From positions 186,001 to 250,000 of the forward strand of contig NZ_JAGIYQ010000005.1 in the NCBI RefSeq assembly GCF_017814275.1: 64,000 nucleotides of DNA, given 5' to 3'. Numbering within the stretch: position 1 is the first letter of the stretch; each line of letters opens with the position of its first letter. This stretch comes from Gottfriedia endophytica. Its GTDB lineage: Bacteria > Bacillota > Bacilli > Bacillales > Bacillaceae_G. The notes beneath the pieces were generated by a model. It worked only from the letters and a program-made list of their open reading frames with translations, was not told the origin of the DNA and did no database searches. Positions 26,898-35,494 of the stretch are shown here, in pieces. The translations under genes were made by a program, and so were the position numbers.

Positions 26898-27515
26898 TTA
26901 TTTTTGTATGCTTTGTAAATAAGATAATACGGCAACACGTATTAGTACTGCGTCTTGGTCGTCGATAAACGTAGCTTGTTTCCGTCCTAAAATCCATGTT
27001 CCGATACCAAATTTTCTAACGTAAATGAATTCTGTCTCATTTACTTCCAATTTATCTTTATAGGTCTCAACAAATAAGAAAAATTGTTTTATTTCTTCTA
27101 ATGTCAACGTTCCTTTTTGTAGCCAATCATTAGCAAATAGTAGTGCTATTACTTGATATTGTTCGTACTGATTTTCTTTCACTAACGGAAATAATTTATG
27201 AAAAATTGTTTTTGTATGGGAAGAAACTTCTACCGAATCCAATTTCAACTGAACATTTCCTTCAGGTGTTTCAACAATGTCCGAAAAAGCTCTTGCTATA
27301 TCGTCCAATGATTGATCATCTTTTAATTCTTTAATTTTTTCAATGCGGTCCAAAATTAATTTTTTAGGAAAAAACGTTTCTTGCCCAGTAAAGCTTGATT
27401 TCTTCATAAACCAATCTTCTGGAATGATATTTTTTCTCTTCCATCGATACAACTGTCCATAAGAAATACCTGTTAACGTTAATAAATCCTTCTTAGATAT
27501 TAATTCTTCATTCAT
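26898..27515 (-). CDS. yhbD: YhbD family protein with MerR-like HTH
   Basis: 205 residues from the ATG at 27515, with TAGGAGG nine bases upstream. The N-terminus (LISKKDLLTLTGISYGQLYRWKRK) is a helix-turn-helix of the MerR-like kind, followed by an alpha-helical domain without an obvious ligand site. It heads the bactofilin operon, 16 bases before the next gene. The frame stays open upstream through a copy of the dispersed hairpin repeat, but the ribosome binding site marks the true start. It may be a regulator or an adaptor for the bactofilin filament; function is not established. Confidence 0.85.
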   Translation of the reverse strand: MNEELISKKDLLTLTGISYGQLYRWKRKNIIPEDWFMKKSSFTGQETFFPKKLILDRIEKIKELKDDQSLDDIARAFSDIVETPEGNVQLKLDSVEVSSHTKTIFHKLFPLVKENQYEQYQVIALLFANDWLQKGTLTLEEIKQFFLFVETYKDKLEVNETEFIYVRKFGIGTWILGRKQATFIDDQDAVLIRVAVLSYLQSIQK

Positions 27516-27533
27516 AAATTCAATCCTCCTAAA

Positions 27534-27658
27534 ACGAAAGGTGAAGCAGACTTGTTTTGCTCCGGCAGACATTGGAGCAAATAACAAATGAAGTGTGCAG
27601 TTTCACTTCATTTGTTATTTGTGAAATGGCCGAGGAGCTAGTCTGCGTAACTAGACAA
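27534..27658 (-). repeat. 126-bp-type hairpin element, single copy before yhbD
   Basis: Central arms AAATAACAAATGAAGTG and CACTTCATTTGTTATTT are perfectly complementary. An outer stem GCAGACT/AGTCTGC and a middle stem GCTCC/GGAGC are also present. It abuts the yhbD ribosome binding site. It shares the unpaired segments ATTGGAGCAA and TGTGAAATGGCCGAG with the copies at 47.4-47.8 and 62.4 kb. Confidence 0.8.
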
Positions 27659-27660
27659 CA

Positions 27661-27703
27661 ATAAAAGCGGAAGCAACCCGTTTATCTCCGAAAGGCGTTG
27701 GAG
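27661..27703. repeat. Truncated 5-prime half of the same hairpin element
   Basis: AAAAGCGGAAGCAACCCG followed by a GAAAGGCGTTGGAG segment repeats the first third of the 126-bp unit, then diverges. The rest of the gap to 28244 holds AT-rich sequence and a fragment of the second repeat family at about 27993-28070. Confidence 0.7.
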
Positions 27704-27992
27704 AATATTTTATACTTGATAAACACAATATAACAAAACAATGTTTTGTTGTAAAGTTTCAAAAGAAAAAAATCATTGGTTTTTTGATTTCATTTTACTA
27801 ATCTTATTCAAAGAACGTAACATTGTTACATAAAAATTGTGCAAGTAAGAAATCTTTTAAGTACTATATAAAGAACGTTTTTAAAGATTTTTTGTAATAC
27901 TGATTCAACTTTTGAATCATTTGTTATACTCCACTATTTTTTTATAAGGCTACCCTGAAAATAACATCTTAAAAGATAATTATTATAGGATG

Positions 27993-28070
27993 AAGGAACA
28001 TCCTGGAGTTGTAATCAACTAACGCATTCTAAAATAGCAACAATGTATACGAAAACAGCCTTTTATAAAA
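27993..28070 (+). repeat. 3-prime half of a G+C-rich Bacillaceae dispersed repeat
   Basis: CATCCTGGAGTTGTAATC, the following CAACTAACGCATTC and then AACAATGTATACGAAAACAG match the 3-prime end of the copy at 36.05-36.22 kb. The matching 5-prime half is missing. Confidence 0.75.
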
Positions 28071-28244
28071 AACGAAATTTAACCAAAATTGTATAAGTAA
28101 AATTCTCTTTTAATAGAAATACTATGTCTTGTCATAATACATAAATCTTTAAATGACTTCATTACATTAGTTGATTTCTTGAACAAAAGAACAATTAATG
28201 GCTATAATAACTATAAAAATTCGCAACATGAAAGGACTGTTTAT

Positions 28245-28538
28245 ATGAATATTAATATCGATAACAAAGCTTTGGATTGGTTTTCTTCTGAAATGAATGT
28301 ACAACCTGGTGATACTATTCGTTTTTTTGCACGTTATGGAGGAGATAGTTCAATTCACTCTGGTTACTCTTTAGGTGTAACGAAAGAAAATCCAATTCAA
28401 ATTGGTGCTTCTGTTCAATTAAATAATGCAACTTTTTACGTAAATGAAAATGATTTATGGTATTTCGCTAATCATGATTTAGCTGTTTCAGTAAATCAAA
28501 ATGGTGAATTACAATTTGACTATAACGAAAACCGTTGA
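28245..28538 (+). CDS. yneR: HesB/IscA-fold protein YneR
   Basis: 97 residues from the ATG at 28245; AAAGGA lies nine bases upstream and the longer frame adds unrelated sequence. The pattern ALDWFSSEMNVQPGDTIRFF, then YGG, GYSLGV and DLWYFANHDLAV is that of the B. subtilis YneR branch of the Fe-S biogenesis fold. The conserved cysteines of IscA are absent in this branch, so a scaffold or carrier function is not implied and the real role is unknown. It is monocistronic and ends at a strong terminator. Confidence 0.88.
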   Translation: MNINIDNKALDWFSSEMNVQPGDTIRFFARYGGDSSIHSGYSLGVTKENPIQIGASVQLNNATFYVNENDLWYFANHDLAVSVNQNGELQFDYNENR

Positions 28539-28558
28539 TTTTATAAAAGTAATATTTT

Positions 28559-28601
28559 AAAAAGGTCACTGATGAATTTTTTTATCATCAGTGACCTTTT
28601 T
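28559..28601 (+). terminator. Terminator of yneR
   Basis: AAAAGGTCACTGATGA pairs perfectly with TCATCAGTGACCTTTT; a T run follows. Confidence 0.9.
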
Positions 28602-28797
28602 AATTAGGTTCTAACTACATTATAAAGAGAATCTTCTACCTAGAAATATAATGTTGTTCTATATTCATCCATAAGCCTTCTCTCAAAAAAGGTAAAATTC
28701 TCTTTTTACAAACAGCCCATCAATCCGCGCATCATAAGACCACGTGATCTCCTTACTCTCCAATCAGTTAATCCAGTCGTTCCAATCTCATAATCCA

Positions 28798-29904
28798 CTA
28801 TAGACCGCAATGTTTGCAGCGTCCTTGTCTTCGATAATAATAAAAAATCGTAGCGATTCCCAGTGCGATCCCCCAAACCGGATACAGCAGGAGTGGCGTC
28901 GTCGCTCCCCAGTTAGTGAAAATTTCATTACTGAAAGCTTGCCGGACAACTTGGATGCCCGTCACTGTGCTCATGATCGAGACAAACGTAGCAGGAACTA
29001 CGGCCAACGAAGGGGGTACTCGCTTTCCGGATAACAATGGAATCCATCGTGGGAAGTTCTCGCCCCATGGCTTAATGAGCCCATGCGTCAGACAGGCACC
29101 GGCAATCGATACCAGGGCAAGGCCCGCTCCCGCCCATACCGCTCCCGTATCCTGAAGGCTATACATCAATTCATCCGTAATCCCTAAAGGAATTCCCAGC
29201 AACCATGCGATGCGAGTTACTTCATAATAAGCAGGGGCGAATATCGCAACGTAAGTGATTCTTCTTCCCCAGCGCAATGCCGACTCGGAATCAATCCAGC
29301 GGTCCACAGCGCTCTTGCGTCCGCAATAGCAGCATTCCTCACGGGATTGGCGCTGGAAGGATAAGGCCGTCGCTGCCCATAGAAGCCCGCCGGCAATGCA
29401 AATGAATTGGTTAATCACCGGCCAAGTGATGGTATCGAAATAATGGACCGGCCACCCGAAGATAGCCATAATCAGACAAATGGGAGCATAAGCCACGACA
29501 ATAAGCGCGCGGGCATCCGCAATAGCGAAACAGAGGATTGCCGCGATGCTCCAGGCATAAAACAGTAAAACTTTATGTGCAAATCCTCGAGATTCGCTTT
29601 TGCACTTGAGGAGTACCCATACACCTATGAAGCAAAGAATCGTCATGATTGGCGCTCCGACTGAAGCTTTGCTAAACATCGTACCCGCTGCCGACTGGTC
29701 ATTCCCCGGACCTACGTGAAAACTTGAGTTTAGTGGATATCCTAGGCCTCCCAGCGACCAATACAGCCCTAGCCCACCATAGAGAAGTGTCCAAACGATA
29801 GCCACCTTGTGTACCCATTCAGGCCATCGTCTCCACCAGCGAATAGAAGATTTCGTTTTAACCATCTCGTGTTGCGAGTCCCCATTCCTTTTTATCATTA
29901 CCAT
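28798..29904 (-). CDS. Polytopic membrane protein with Cys-pair motifs, in a G+C-rich block
   Basis: About 368 residues; the ATG at 29904 follows AAGGAG at about eleven bases, better spaced than a GTG three codons upstream. It has about nine or ten hydrophobic helices. A cytoplasmic-type loop contains CCYCGRKS near residue 190 and the C-terminus ends CKHCGL, two CxxC units that could together bind one metal ion. Helices contain few charged residues, so it need not be a transporter. Base composition is near half G+C, far above the neighbours, and matches the two-component system next to it. I recognise no family. Control by that system, or sensing with it, is inferred only from proximity. Confidence 0.7.
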   Translation of the reverse strand: MVMIKRNGDSQHEMVKTKSSIRWWRRWPEWVHKVAIVWTLLYGGLGLYWSLGGLGYPLNSSFHVGPGNDQSAAGTMFSKASVGAPIMTILCFIGVWVLLKCKSESRGFAHKVLLFYAWSIAAILCFAIADARALIVVAYAPICLIMAIFGWPVHYFDTITWPVINQFICIAGGLLWAATALSFQRQSREECCYCGRKSAVDRWIDSESALRWGRRITYVAIFAPAYYEVTRIAWLLGIPLGITDELMYSLQDTGAVWAGAGLALVSIAGACLTHGLIKPWGENFPRWIPLLSGKRVPPSLAVVPATFVSIMSTVTGIQVVRQAFSNEIFTNWGATTPLLLYPVWGIALGIATIFYYYRRQGRCKHCGL

Positions 29905-29987
29905 ATCTATCACAACTCCTTATACTATGTTTCTTTTAGTATATGGAGCGCAGGTAAACAGAAGGTAAACAGAAGATCAACTTCACC

Positions 29988-31046
29988 CTAACTTTGCGCT
30001 AGCGGCAACTTGATCGATAAAGAAGTTCCTTCATCCCTCTTACTGGTAATGACCAGATCTCCGCCATGCGCAGCAACTAGCTGCTTGGCAATAGACAGCC
30101 CCAGACCGGAATGCTGGGAGGATGCTGCGGCATCGTCCTTAACGATCGCTTCGTTAAACCCGATCCCATTATCCTCTATCCGGATTTCCGCCGTCTGATT
30201 ATTGAGAAGTGAAACACACACCTTAATCTCAGTACCTCCCGGATTATGCACGACAGCGTTAACGAGCAAATTGCGGGTAGCCCTAGTCAATAGCTTTGAA
30301 TCATACAACCCAAGAATGGCATGTGGCGCTGGCTCCATCGTGAACTGATGGCCTGTCGCCCAAGGCGCACTTCCAACATCTGCAACCGCTCTACGTACAA
30401 GTTCCACCAGATCCTCTTTTTCTTTTTTTAGGGGGATCTGTCCCTGAATCGTTTCATTAAGATCCTGTACCAATTCTTGCAAATGAACCGCTTTTTGTTG
30501 AATAATTGCCAGAAACTCCATCTCTTCAGTTTTACTCCACCGGTACTCCTTATTAATCAGCATCGTGGAATAGCCGGATATGTATGTTAACGGTGTTTTT
30601 AAATCGTGAGATATTCCACGAATCCATTCTTGTTTCGCTTGTTCGGACTTCTGCAGGTCGTTTTCATTTTTTTTGAGTGTACCTGCCAACATCCGTAAAT
30701 GCTCAAACAACTCCTTATAGACCGCATAAGGTATTGTCAGCGCTCCGCTTTTTCGGGAGTGAATTTTATCCCAGCGCGGGGGAAGTTCATAGTTGCCGCC
30801 GGCCAGCCGTCTGATCCAAATCATCATAAAGTAAATCGGTTTACCTAAATACCATCCGATCAGGAACAGGGTCAGAAGAAAGAGAACAGAGCAAAGGATA
30901 AACACAAAGAGGCCAATACTCTGTGTATTTGTTTCCCCCTGTGGCCAAAGATAGCGAAGCGTTACAATTAGGATCGCTTGAACAAACGCAAACAAACCAA
31001 CAAAAGCCAGCAGCAGTTGCAGGACGATACGAAGTGTAAAGTTCAT
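29988..31046 (-). CDS. Sensor histidine kinase
   Basis: 352 residues. Two membrane helices (about 8-31 and 43-66) with almost no extracytoplasmic loop suggest sensing within the membrane or through a partner. A linker follows, then the HisKA domain with phospho-acceptor His147 in GISHDLKTPLT, then the ATPase domain with NLLVNAVVHN, DNGIGF and SGLGLSIAK. Its start overlaps the response regulator end by four bases. The membrane protein gene follows 83 bases later. The whole block is G+C-rich compared with its surroundings, suggesting transfer from another Firmicute, perhaps a Paenibacillus-like source (inference). Confidence 0.9.
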   Translation of the reverse strand: MNFTLRIVLQLLLAFVGLFAFVQAILIVTLRYLWPQGETNTQSIGLFVFILCSVLFLLTLFLIGWYLGKPIYFMMIWIRRLAGGNYELPPRWDKIHSRKSGALTIPYAVYKELFEHLRMLAGTLKKNENDLQKSEQAKQEWIRGISHDLKTPLTYISGYSTMLINKEYRWSKTEEMEFLAIIQQKAVHLQELVQDLNETIQGQIPLKKEKEDLVELVRRAVADVGSAPWATGHQFTMEPAPHAILGLYDSKLLTRATRNLLVNAVVHNPGGTEIKVCVSLLNNQTAEIRIEDNGIGFNEAIVKDDAAASSQHSGLGLSIAKQLVAAHGGDLVITSKRDEGTSLSIKLPLAQS

Positions 31047-31762
31047 TCCGTTACACCTCCCAAAGAGGGGACGAACTTGTATCCGATCCCTCTCACCGTC
31101 ACAATTAACTTAGGGTCGGACGGATCGGCCTCCAGTTTTTTACGAAGTCTGGATATATGTATAACGACCGTTTTCTCATCCCCTAGTACCATGGTCCCCC
31201 ATACTTGCTCGTACAATTGCTGGGCGGTGAATATCCAGTTCGGATGTTTGCAAAAGTATAGCAATAATTCTAGCTCTTTGGCTGGACAAGGCGTAACTAC
31301 ATTGTGGACGGTAAGTTGTCCAGCAGATCGGCTTACCGTAAAAGTATCATACTGATACAACTCCTCTGTGCTTAAAGCATCTGACGCATATTGAGAGCTC
31401 CGTCTCAAATGGGCTTGTATCCGCGCGACAACTTCCATTGGATTGAACGGTTTTGTTACATAGTCATCTCCTCCTATGTACAACCCCTGCAGCTTATCCA
31501 AATCACTGGAACGGGCAGTCAGGAACAGAATCGGGGCACTTGTGGTTTTGCGCAATTCCACGCACAAGGAGAATCCGTCCATATCCGGGAGCATAACATC
31601 AAGTACGATCATATCAAAACGTGTCGTACGCACAGCCGTGAGCGCCTCAGCAGCGGATTCCGCTTTTGTAATACGGGTATACCCTTCTTTCCGAAGAAGG
31701 TTCTCAAGCATGATGAGAATCCCTTTCTCGTCATCGACCAGTAGTATCCATTCATTCCTCAC
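31043..31762 (-). CDS. OmpR-family response regulator
   Basis: 239 residues. The GTG at 31762 is taken as start because AAGGTGG lies eight bases before it and the protein then begins MRNEWILLVDDE as response regulators usually do. The receiver domain has the acidic pair, phospho-acceptor Asp55 in MIVLDVMLPDMDGF and conserved Lys in DDYVTKPF. The C-terminal winged helix shows VVIHISRLRKKLE and VRGIGYKF. It is translationally coupled to the kinase. Nothing in the sequence identifies the target beyond the neighbouring membrane protein. Confidence 0.92.
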   Translation of the reverse strand: MRNEWILLVDDEKGILIMLENLLRKEGYTRITKAESAAEALTAVRTTRFDMIVLDVMLPDMDGFSLCVELRKTTSAPILFLTARSSDLDKLQGLYIGGDDYVTKPFNPMEVVARIQAHLRRSSQYASDALSTEELYQYDTFTVSRSAGQLTVHNVVTPCPAKELELLLYFCKHPNWIFTAQQLYEQVWGTMVLGDEKTVVIHISRLRKKLEADPSDPKLIVTVRGIGYKFVPSLGGVTE

Positions 31763-31798
31763 GATATCGACCACCTTAACGAACATATTCAGAGCCAA

Positions 31799-32377
31799 CT
31801 TAGTCCACTACAATCGTTCCTTATTGGAACTTTCTACTTTTATTAATATTCCATTCTTTTAATATCTTTTTGTTTTATGAATGTCCATTAGCTAAACTAA
31901 CCGTGCCTCAGTAAAAATGCAGCGGTCACTCCATCATCTCCATAATTTCATACTATTCTATATTGAGAAATATATTTCCTTCTGGGGTGTTTTAGCCAAA
32001 AACGCAAATAATAAAAGTTGGCTATTTTAACCAACTCTTGTTTTTTTTTGAAACTCTTCGAACCTAGGGATTTCATTCAATGGATAACAAATAGCTTTTT
32101 CTTAAATAATGCACCTTTGTTCTTGTGCTTTAAATCCTCACATTCTTTTAGATGGGTTCTTCAAGTAAAACAAAAACACTCAATATATAAAATTACAGTT
32201 TAAAAAAATTTTTTTGGATAAAATGGATAATATGATTTGATATTTTCAGTAAGAATAGAAGTGTGTACTGCCTATTATTCGAATGAATTGGTAAATTTAA
32301 AGCTTTTAAATTAATAGGCATCTAGTGATTGTTCTTTAAATTTCATTATTACTTCTTATAATAGTTAGGAGCATCTT
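31799..32377. other. Gene-free stretch upstream of mprF
   Basis: No convincing gene. It contains two mutually exclusive stems (TAGCCAA 31993-31999 with TTGGCTA 32018-32024, or AGTTGG 32016-32021 with CCAACT 32031-32036 followed by a long T run), and an inverted repeat TGCCTATTA/TAATAGGCA at 32269-32277 and 32312-32320. A 61-residue open frame inside it has no ribosome binding site and low-complexity content. Confidence 0.6.
32015..32050 (+). terminator. Terminator-like hairpin, possible attenuator
   Basis: AGTTGG/CCAACT stem followed by TCTTG and a run of ten T. An alternative upstream pairing could disrupt it. No plus-strand gene lies directly upstream. Confidence 0.5.
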
Positions 32378-34906
32378 ATGAACAGATTTACAATTCACAA
32401 AGCAAGCTTATTGAAATTATTAGTTGTTTCATTATTATTCATTGTTTTTATTTATGTTGGTAGACATTTTTTAGTAAACTTTGATTTTAAGACTTTTTTT
32501 AGTCATCTAAACGATCTAACGCTTTTGCAATATTTACTACTTTTTGTTGTAGGTATGTTTTCAATTTCACCTATGCTTTTATATGATTTTGTCATGGCCA
32601 AGCTATTAGAGTTGGAGTATTCGAAAAAAGATTTGATTATTTTTTCATGGATCGCTAATACGAGTTCTACTTTAATCGGTTTTGGAGGAGTAGCTGGAAC
32701 TTCAATACGGACGTTTTATTTTTCTAAAAACCGATCAAAAAAAGAAGTTATCAAAACAATTAGTGGTGTCAGTGTTTTTATGCTTTCAGGAGTGTCTGCA
32801 TTAAGTTTATTATTATTTTTACCCGTATTTAATACATCTTTATTACATACCTATCATACTTTAATGGTCAGTTGGATTGTTGCTGTTTGTTATTTTCCAA
32901 TCATGTTTGTCATTGTATATTTTAAACGATCATTTTTCTCAGAAAATTTCACACGAAGAATTATGTTCTCTTTAGTTGGTATCTCAATCATTGAGTGGAT
33001 GTGTGCATTTCTTCTGATCTTTTTTATTTGCAATCTTCTTTCGATCAATATTCCATTTACACATCTATTACCGATCTTCATCGTATCCGCAGTTGCAGGA
33101 GTTATAAGTATGATCCCAGGAGGATTGGGATCATTTGATTTTGTTTTTATTGTCGGACTATCCTACTTTAATATCAGTCAAGAAACTGCTTTAATTGCTA
33201 TGTTATTTTACCGAATTAGCTACTACATTGTTCCGTTTGTTGTTGGACTTATTTTTTCATTAAAAATTTTATGGAATCGCTTGAATAAATCGTTTAACAA
33301 TCTTCCTAATCAAATGCTTAGTTTCGTTAGCCATAAAGCATTGGCAATATTAGTCTTTTTATCAGGCGTTATTTTATTACTATCTGCTGCCGTTCCTGGT
33401 ATTTTAGTTCGTATAAAATTTTTAAAACACATTTTGCCTTTAACATTTATTGATTTATCTCATGTTCTTTCGATTAGTATTGGGTTTGTTCTTTTGGCTT
33501 TATCGAGAGGGATAGACTACAAAATAAAACGAGGTTGGAATGTAACAGTTGTGATGTTAGTGCTAGGGGCTTTAGCAACATTCTCAAAAGGTCTTGACTA
33601 TGAAGAAGCCATTTTTGTTTTAATAGTAGCATTTATGCTTTTTCAATCAAGAAAACAATTTTATCGAGAAAATTTCATCTTAACTTGGGGAAAAATAGTA
33701 GTTGATAATTTCATTTTATTCATTTTCTTAATTGGTTATCTTTTTATTGGTTATATTAACTTACCTAACACAAAGATTGTTATTCCAAATAAATATCAGC
33801 AATATATTGTAGCTGATCCAAGAGATTTATTATTAAGTGCGTCTATTGGTTTTGCTATCGCTTTAATTTTTATCTACTTATATTTCTTTAAAAATCGGTA
33901 CAATAAATTTCCTTTTGTAGAATCTAAGAATCAATCAGAGAAAATTAGAGAGCACTTAAATAATTACTCTGGTAATGAATTATCACATCTAATTTTCTTA
34001 CATGATAAATATATTTATTGGGCTCAAGATGAAACAGTTTTATTCGCTTTTCAACATTTTGCAGATAAACTAGTTATTTTAGGTGATCCTGTTGGCGATA
34101 AAGATCGAATTTTTGAGGCCATTGAGGAGCTAATGATTACTGCTGATTTATATGGTTACTCTTTAGTATTTTACCAAGTTAATTCAACAATGCTGTCTTA
34201 TCTACACGAAAATGGCTTTGATTTTTTCAAGCTAGGTGAAGAAGGTTTTACAATCGTTCAATCTTTTTCACTTACCGGTAAAAAGAAAAAAAGTTTACGC
34301 GCTTTAATCAATAAATTAGAAAGGGAAGGCTATACATTCGAAATAGCCGAAGAACCCCATTCTTCCCAGTTTTTAGATACCTTAAATGAAATATCTGATG
34401 AATGGCTAAATGGCAGAAAAGAAAAGGGGTATTCTCTTGGGTACTTTGATGAAGATTATCTAAATTTAACTTCAATAGCCATTGTTAAAAATAGCGATAA
34501 TCAAATTATTGCTTTTGCTAATATCATGCCATTATACAATAATAAAACTCTCTCAGTTGATTTAATGCGCTACAGTAAATTAGCACCTAGTGGAATTATG
34601 GATTTTATGTTTTACCATTTAATTGAAAAAACAAAAGATCAATCTTATACAAGTTTTAATATGGGGATGTCTCCACTTTCAAATGTGGGCGGATCAAAGT
34701 TTTCATTTGCTAGTGAAAAAATTGCTGCACAAATCTATACCTATGGCCAGTATTTTTATTCCTTTCAAGGGTTACGTCACTTTAAAGAAAAATTTGTAGA
34801 CCATTGGACGCCTAAGTTTTTAGCTTATCGTAAAAAAACATCTATTCTCATTACGATGCTTCAAGTTACTGCATTAATATCAAAAGGGAAAGATGAGGAT
34901 GAATAA
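32378..34906 (+). CDS. mprF: Phosphatidylglycerol lysyltransferase MprF
   Basis: 842 residues, the family length. The N-terminal half is a multi-helix flippase domain (with FGGVAGTSIRTFYFS and MIPGGLGSFDF), ending near residue 510; the C-terminal soluble half is the aminoacyl-transferase domain (GYSLVFYQVN, LINKLEREGYTFEI, VDLMRYSKLAPSGIMDF). The enzyme transfers lysine from Lys-tRNA to phosphatidylglycerol and moves the product to the outer leaflet, reducing binding of cationic antimicrobial peptides. Whether Lys or Ala is used cannot be told here. AGGAGC precedes the ATG. It is monocistronic with a long leader and a terminator. Confidence 0.93.
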   Translation: MNRFTIHKASLLKLLVVSLLFIVFIYVGRHFLVNFDFKTFFSHLNDLTLLQYLLLFVVGMFSISPMLLYDFVMAKLLELEYSKKDLIIFSWIANTSSTLIGFGGVAGTSIRTFYFSKNRSKKEVIKTISGVSVFMLSGVSALSLLLFLPVFNTSLLHTYHTLMVSWIVAVCYFPIMFVIVYFKRSFFSENFTRRIMFSLVGISIIEWMCAFLLIFFICNLLSINIPFTHLLPIFIVSAVAGVISMIPGGLGSFDFVFIVGLSYFNISQETALIAMLFYRISYYIVPFVVGLIFSLKILWNRLNKSFNNLPNQMLSFVSHKALAILVFLSGVILLLSAAVPGILVRIKFLKHILPLTFIDLSHVLSISIGFVLLALSRGIDYKIKRGWNVTVVMLVLGALATFSKGLDYEEAIFVLIVAFMLFQSRKQFYRENFILTWGKIVVDNFILFIFLIGYLFIGYINLPNTKIVIPNKYQQYIVADPRDLLLSASIGFAIALIFIYLYFFKNRYNKFPFVESKNQSEKIREHLNNYSGNELSHLIFLHDKYIYWAQDETVLFAFQHFADKLVILGDPVGDKDRIFEAIEELMITADLYGYSLVFYQVNSTMLSYLHENGFDFFKLGEEGFTIVQSFSLTGKKKKSLRALINKLEREGYTFEIAEEPHSSQFLDTLNEISDEWLNGRKEKGYSLGYFDEDYLNLTSIAIVKNSDNQIIAFANIMPLYNNKTLSVDLMRYSKLAPSGIMDFMFYHLIEKTKDQSYTSFNMGMSPLSNVGGSKFSFASEKIAAQIYTYGQYFYSFQGLRHFKEKFVDHWTPKFLAYRKKTSILITMLQVTALISKGKDEDE

Positions 34907-34919
34907 TAAATTTCATTTC

Positions 34920-34953
34920 TTGCTGGCTCAATTTATGAGTCAGCAATTTTTTT
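34920..34953 (+). terminator. Terminator of mprF
   Basis: TTGCTGGCTCA and TGAGTCAGCAA form an 11-bp stem (one G-T) followed by seven T. Confidence 0.85.
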
Positions 34954-35000
34954 GAATCAAAATAGTTGTCTATTTAAATTTCAAATTATATAATTGTATC

Positions 35001-35028
35001 AAATTTAATTGTGCACAATATAATTTTA
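35001..35028. promoter_or_regulatory. Putative OhrR operator
   Basis: AATTTAATTGTGCACAATAT, centred on the perfect palindrome ATTGTGCACAAT (35008-35019), lies 22 bases before ohrR. The AATTGT/ACAATT half-sites resemble known OhrR operators, so autoregulation is expected. Confidence 0.6.
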
Positions 35029-35040
35029 TTGAGGTGTTTT

Positions 35041-35493
35041 ATGAAACAAGAAGAAATTTTATTACTAGAAAACCAACTCTGTTTTTCGGTCTATGCTTGT
35101 TCAAGAGAAATCATTCGTTTATATCGTCCTTATCTAGACGAACTTGGCATTACTTACCCACAATATCTTGTTCTACTAGTATTGTGGGAGCATGAAACAT
35201 GTTCAGTTAACGAACTTGGTCAAATCTTATTCTTAGATTCAGGCACATTAACGCCAATGCTAAAACGAATGGAAACTGCTGGACTTTTAATAAGAAAACG
35301 ATCTATTGAAGATGAAAGAAAAGTGCTAATCACTTTAACTCGAATGGGCATAGAACTAAAAGAAAAAGCATTTTGTATTCCTACTTCTTTATTCGAAGGA
35401 ACTGGAACAACTGAAAAAGAGTTTCTGCAACTATTAAAACAAAATAAAGATTTACTTCAAAAAATACAAAAAATTAATCAAGGGAGAGAATAA
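35041..35493 (+). CDS. ohrR: Organic hydroperoxide sensor OhrR (MarR family)
   Basis: 150 residues from the ATG at 35041, with GAGGTG upstream; ten earlier codons are excluded. The reactive Cys14 in NQLCFSVYACSRE corresponds to Cys15 of B. subtilis OhrR. The winged helix carries LGQILFLDSGTLTPMLKRME and RSIEDERKVLITLT. The protein represses the next gene until organic peroxide oxidises the Cys. A second Cys (Cys20) is present nearby, so a two-Cys chemistry cannot be excluded. It is one base from the next gene and shares a terminator with it. Confidence 0.92.
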   Translation: MKQEEILLLENQLCFSVYACSREIIRLYRPYLDELGITYPQYLVLLVLWEHETCSVNELGQILFLDSGTLTPMLKRMETAGLLIRKRSIEDERKVLITLTRMGIELKEKAFCIPTSLFEGTGTTEKEFLQLLKQNKDLLQKIQKINQGRE

Positions 35494-35494
35494 A

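Noticed and set aside
27516-27587. 24-codon extension of YhbD
   Set aside because: Same reason: it reads through the repeat, and TAGGAGG fixes the start at 27515.
28798-31762. Integrative element around the G+C-rich block
   Set aside because: No integrase, transposase, tRNA end or flanking direct repeats were seen, so only composition supports transfer.
32018-32203. 61-residue open frame before mprF
   Set aside because: It begins inside a terminator-like hairpin and has no ribosome binding site or recognisable content.
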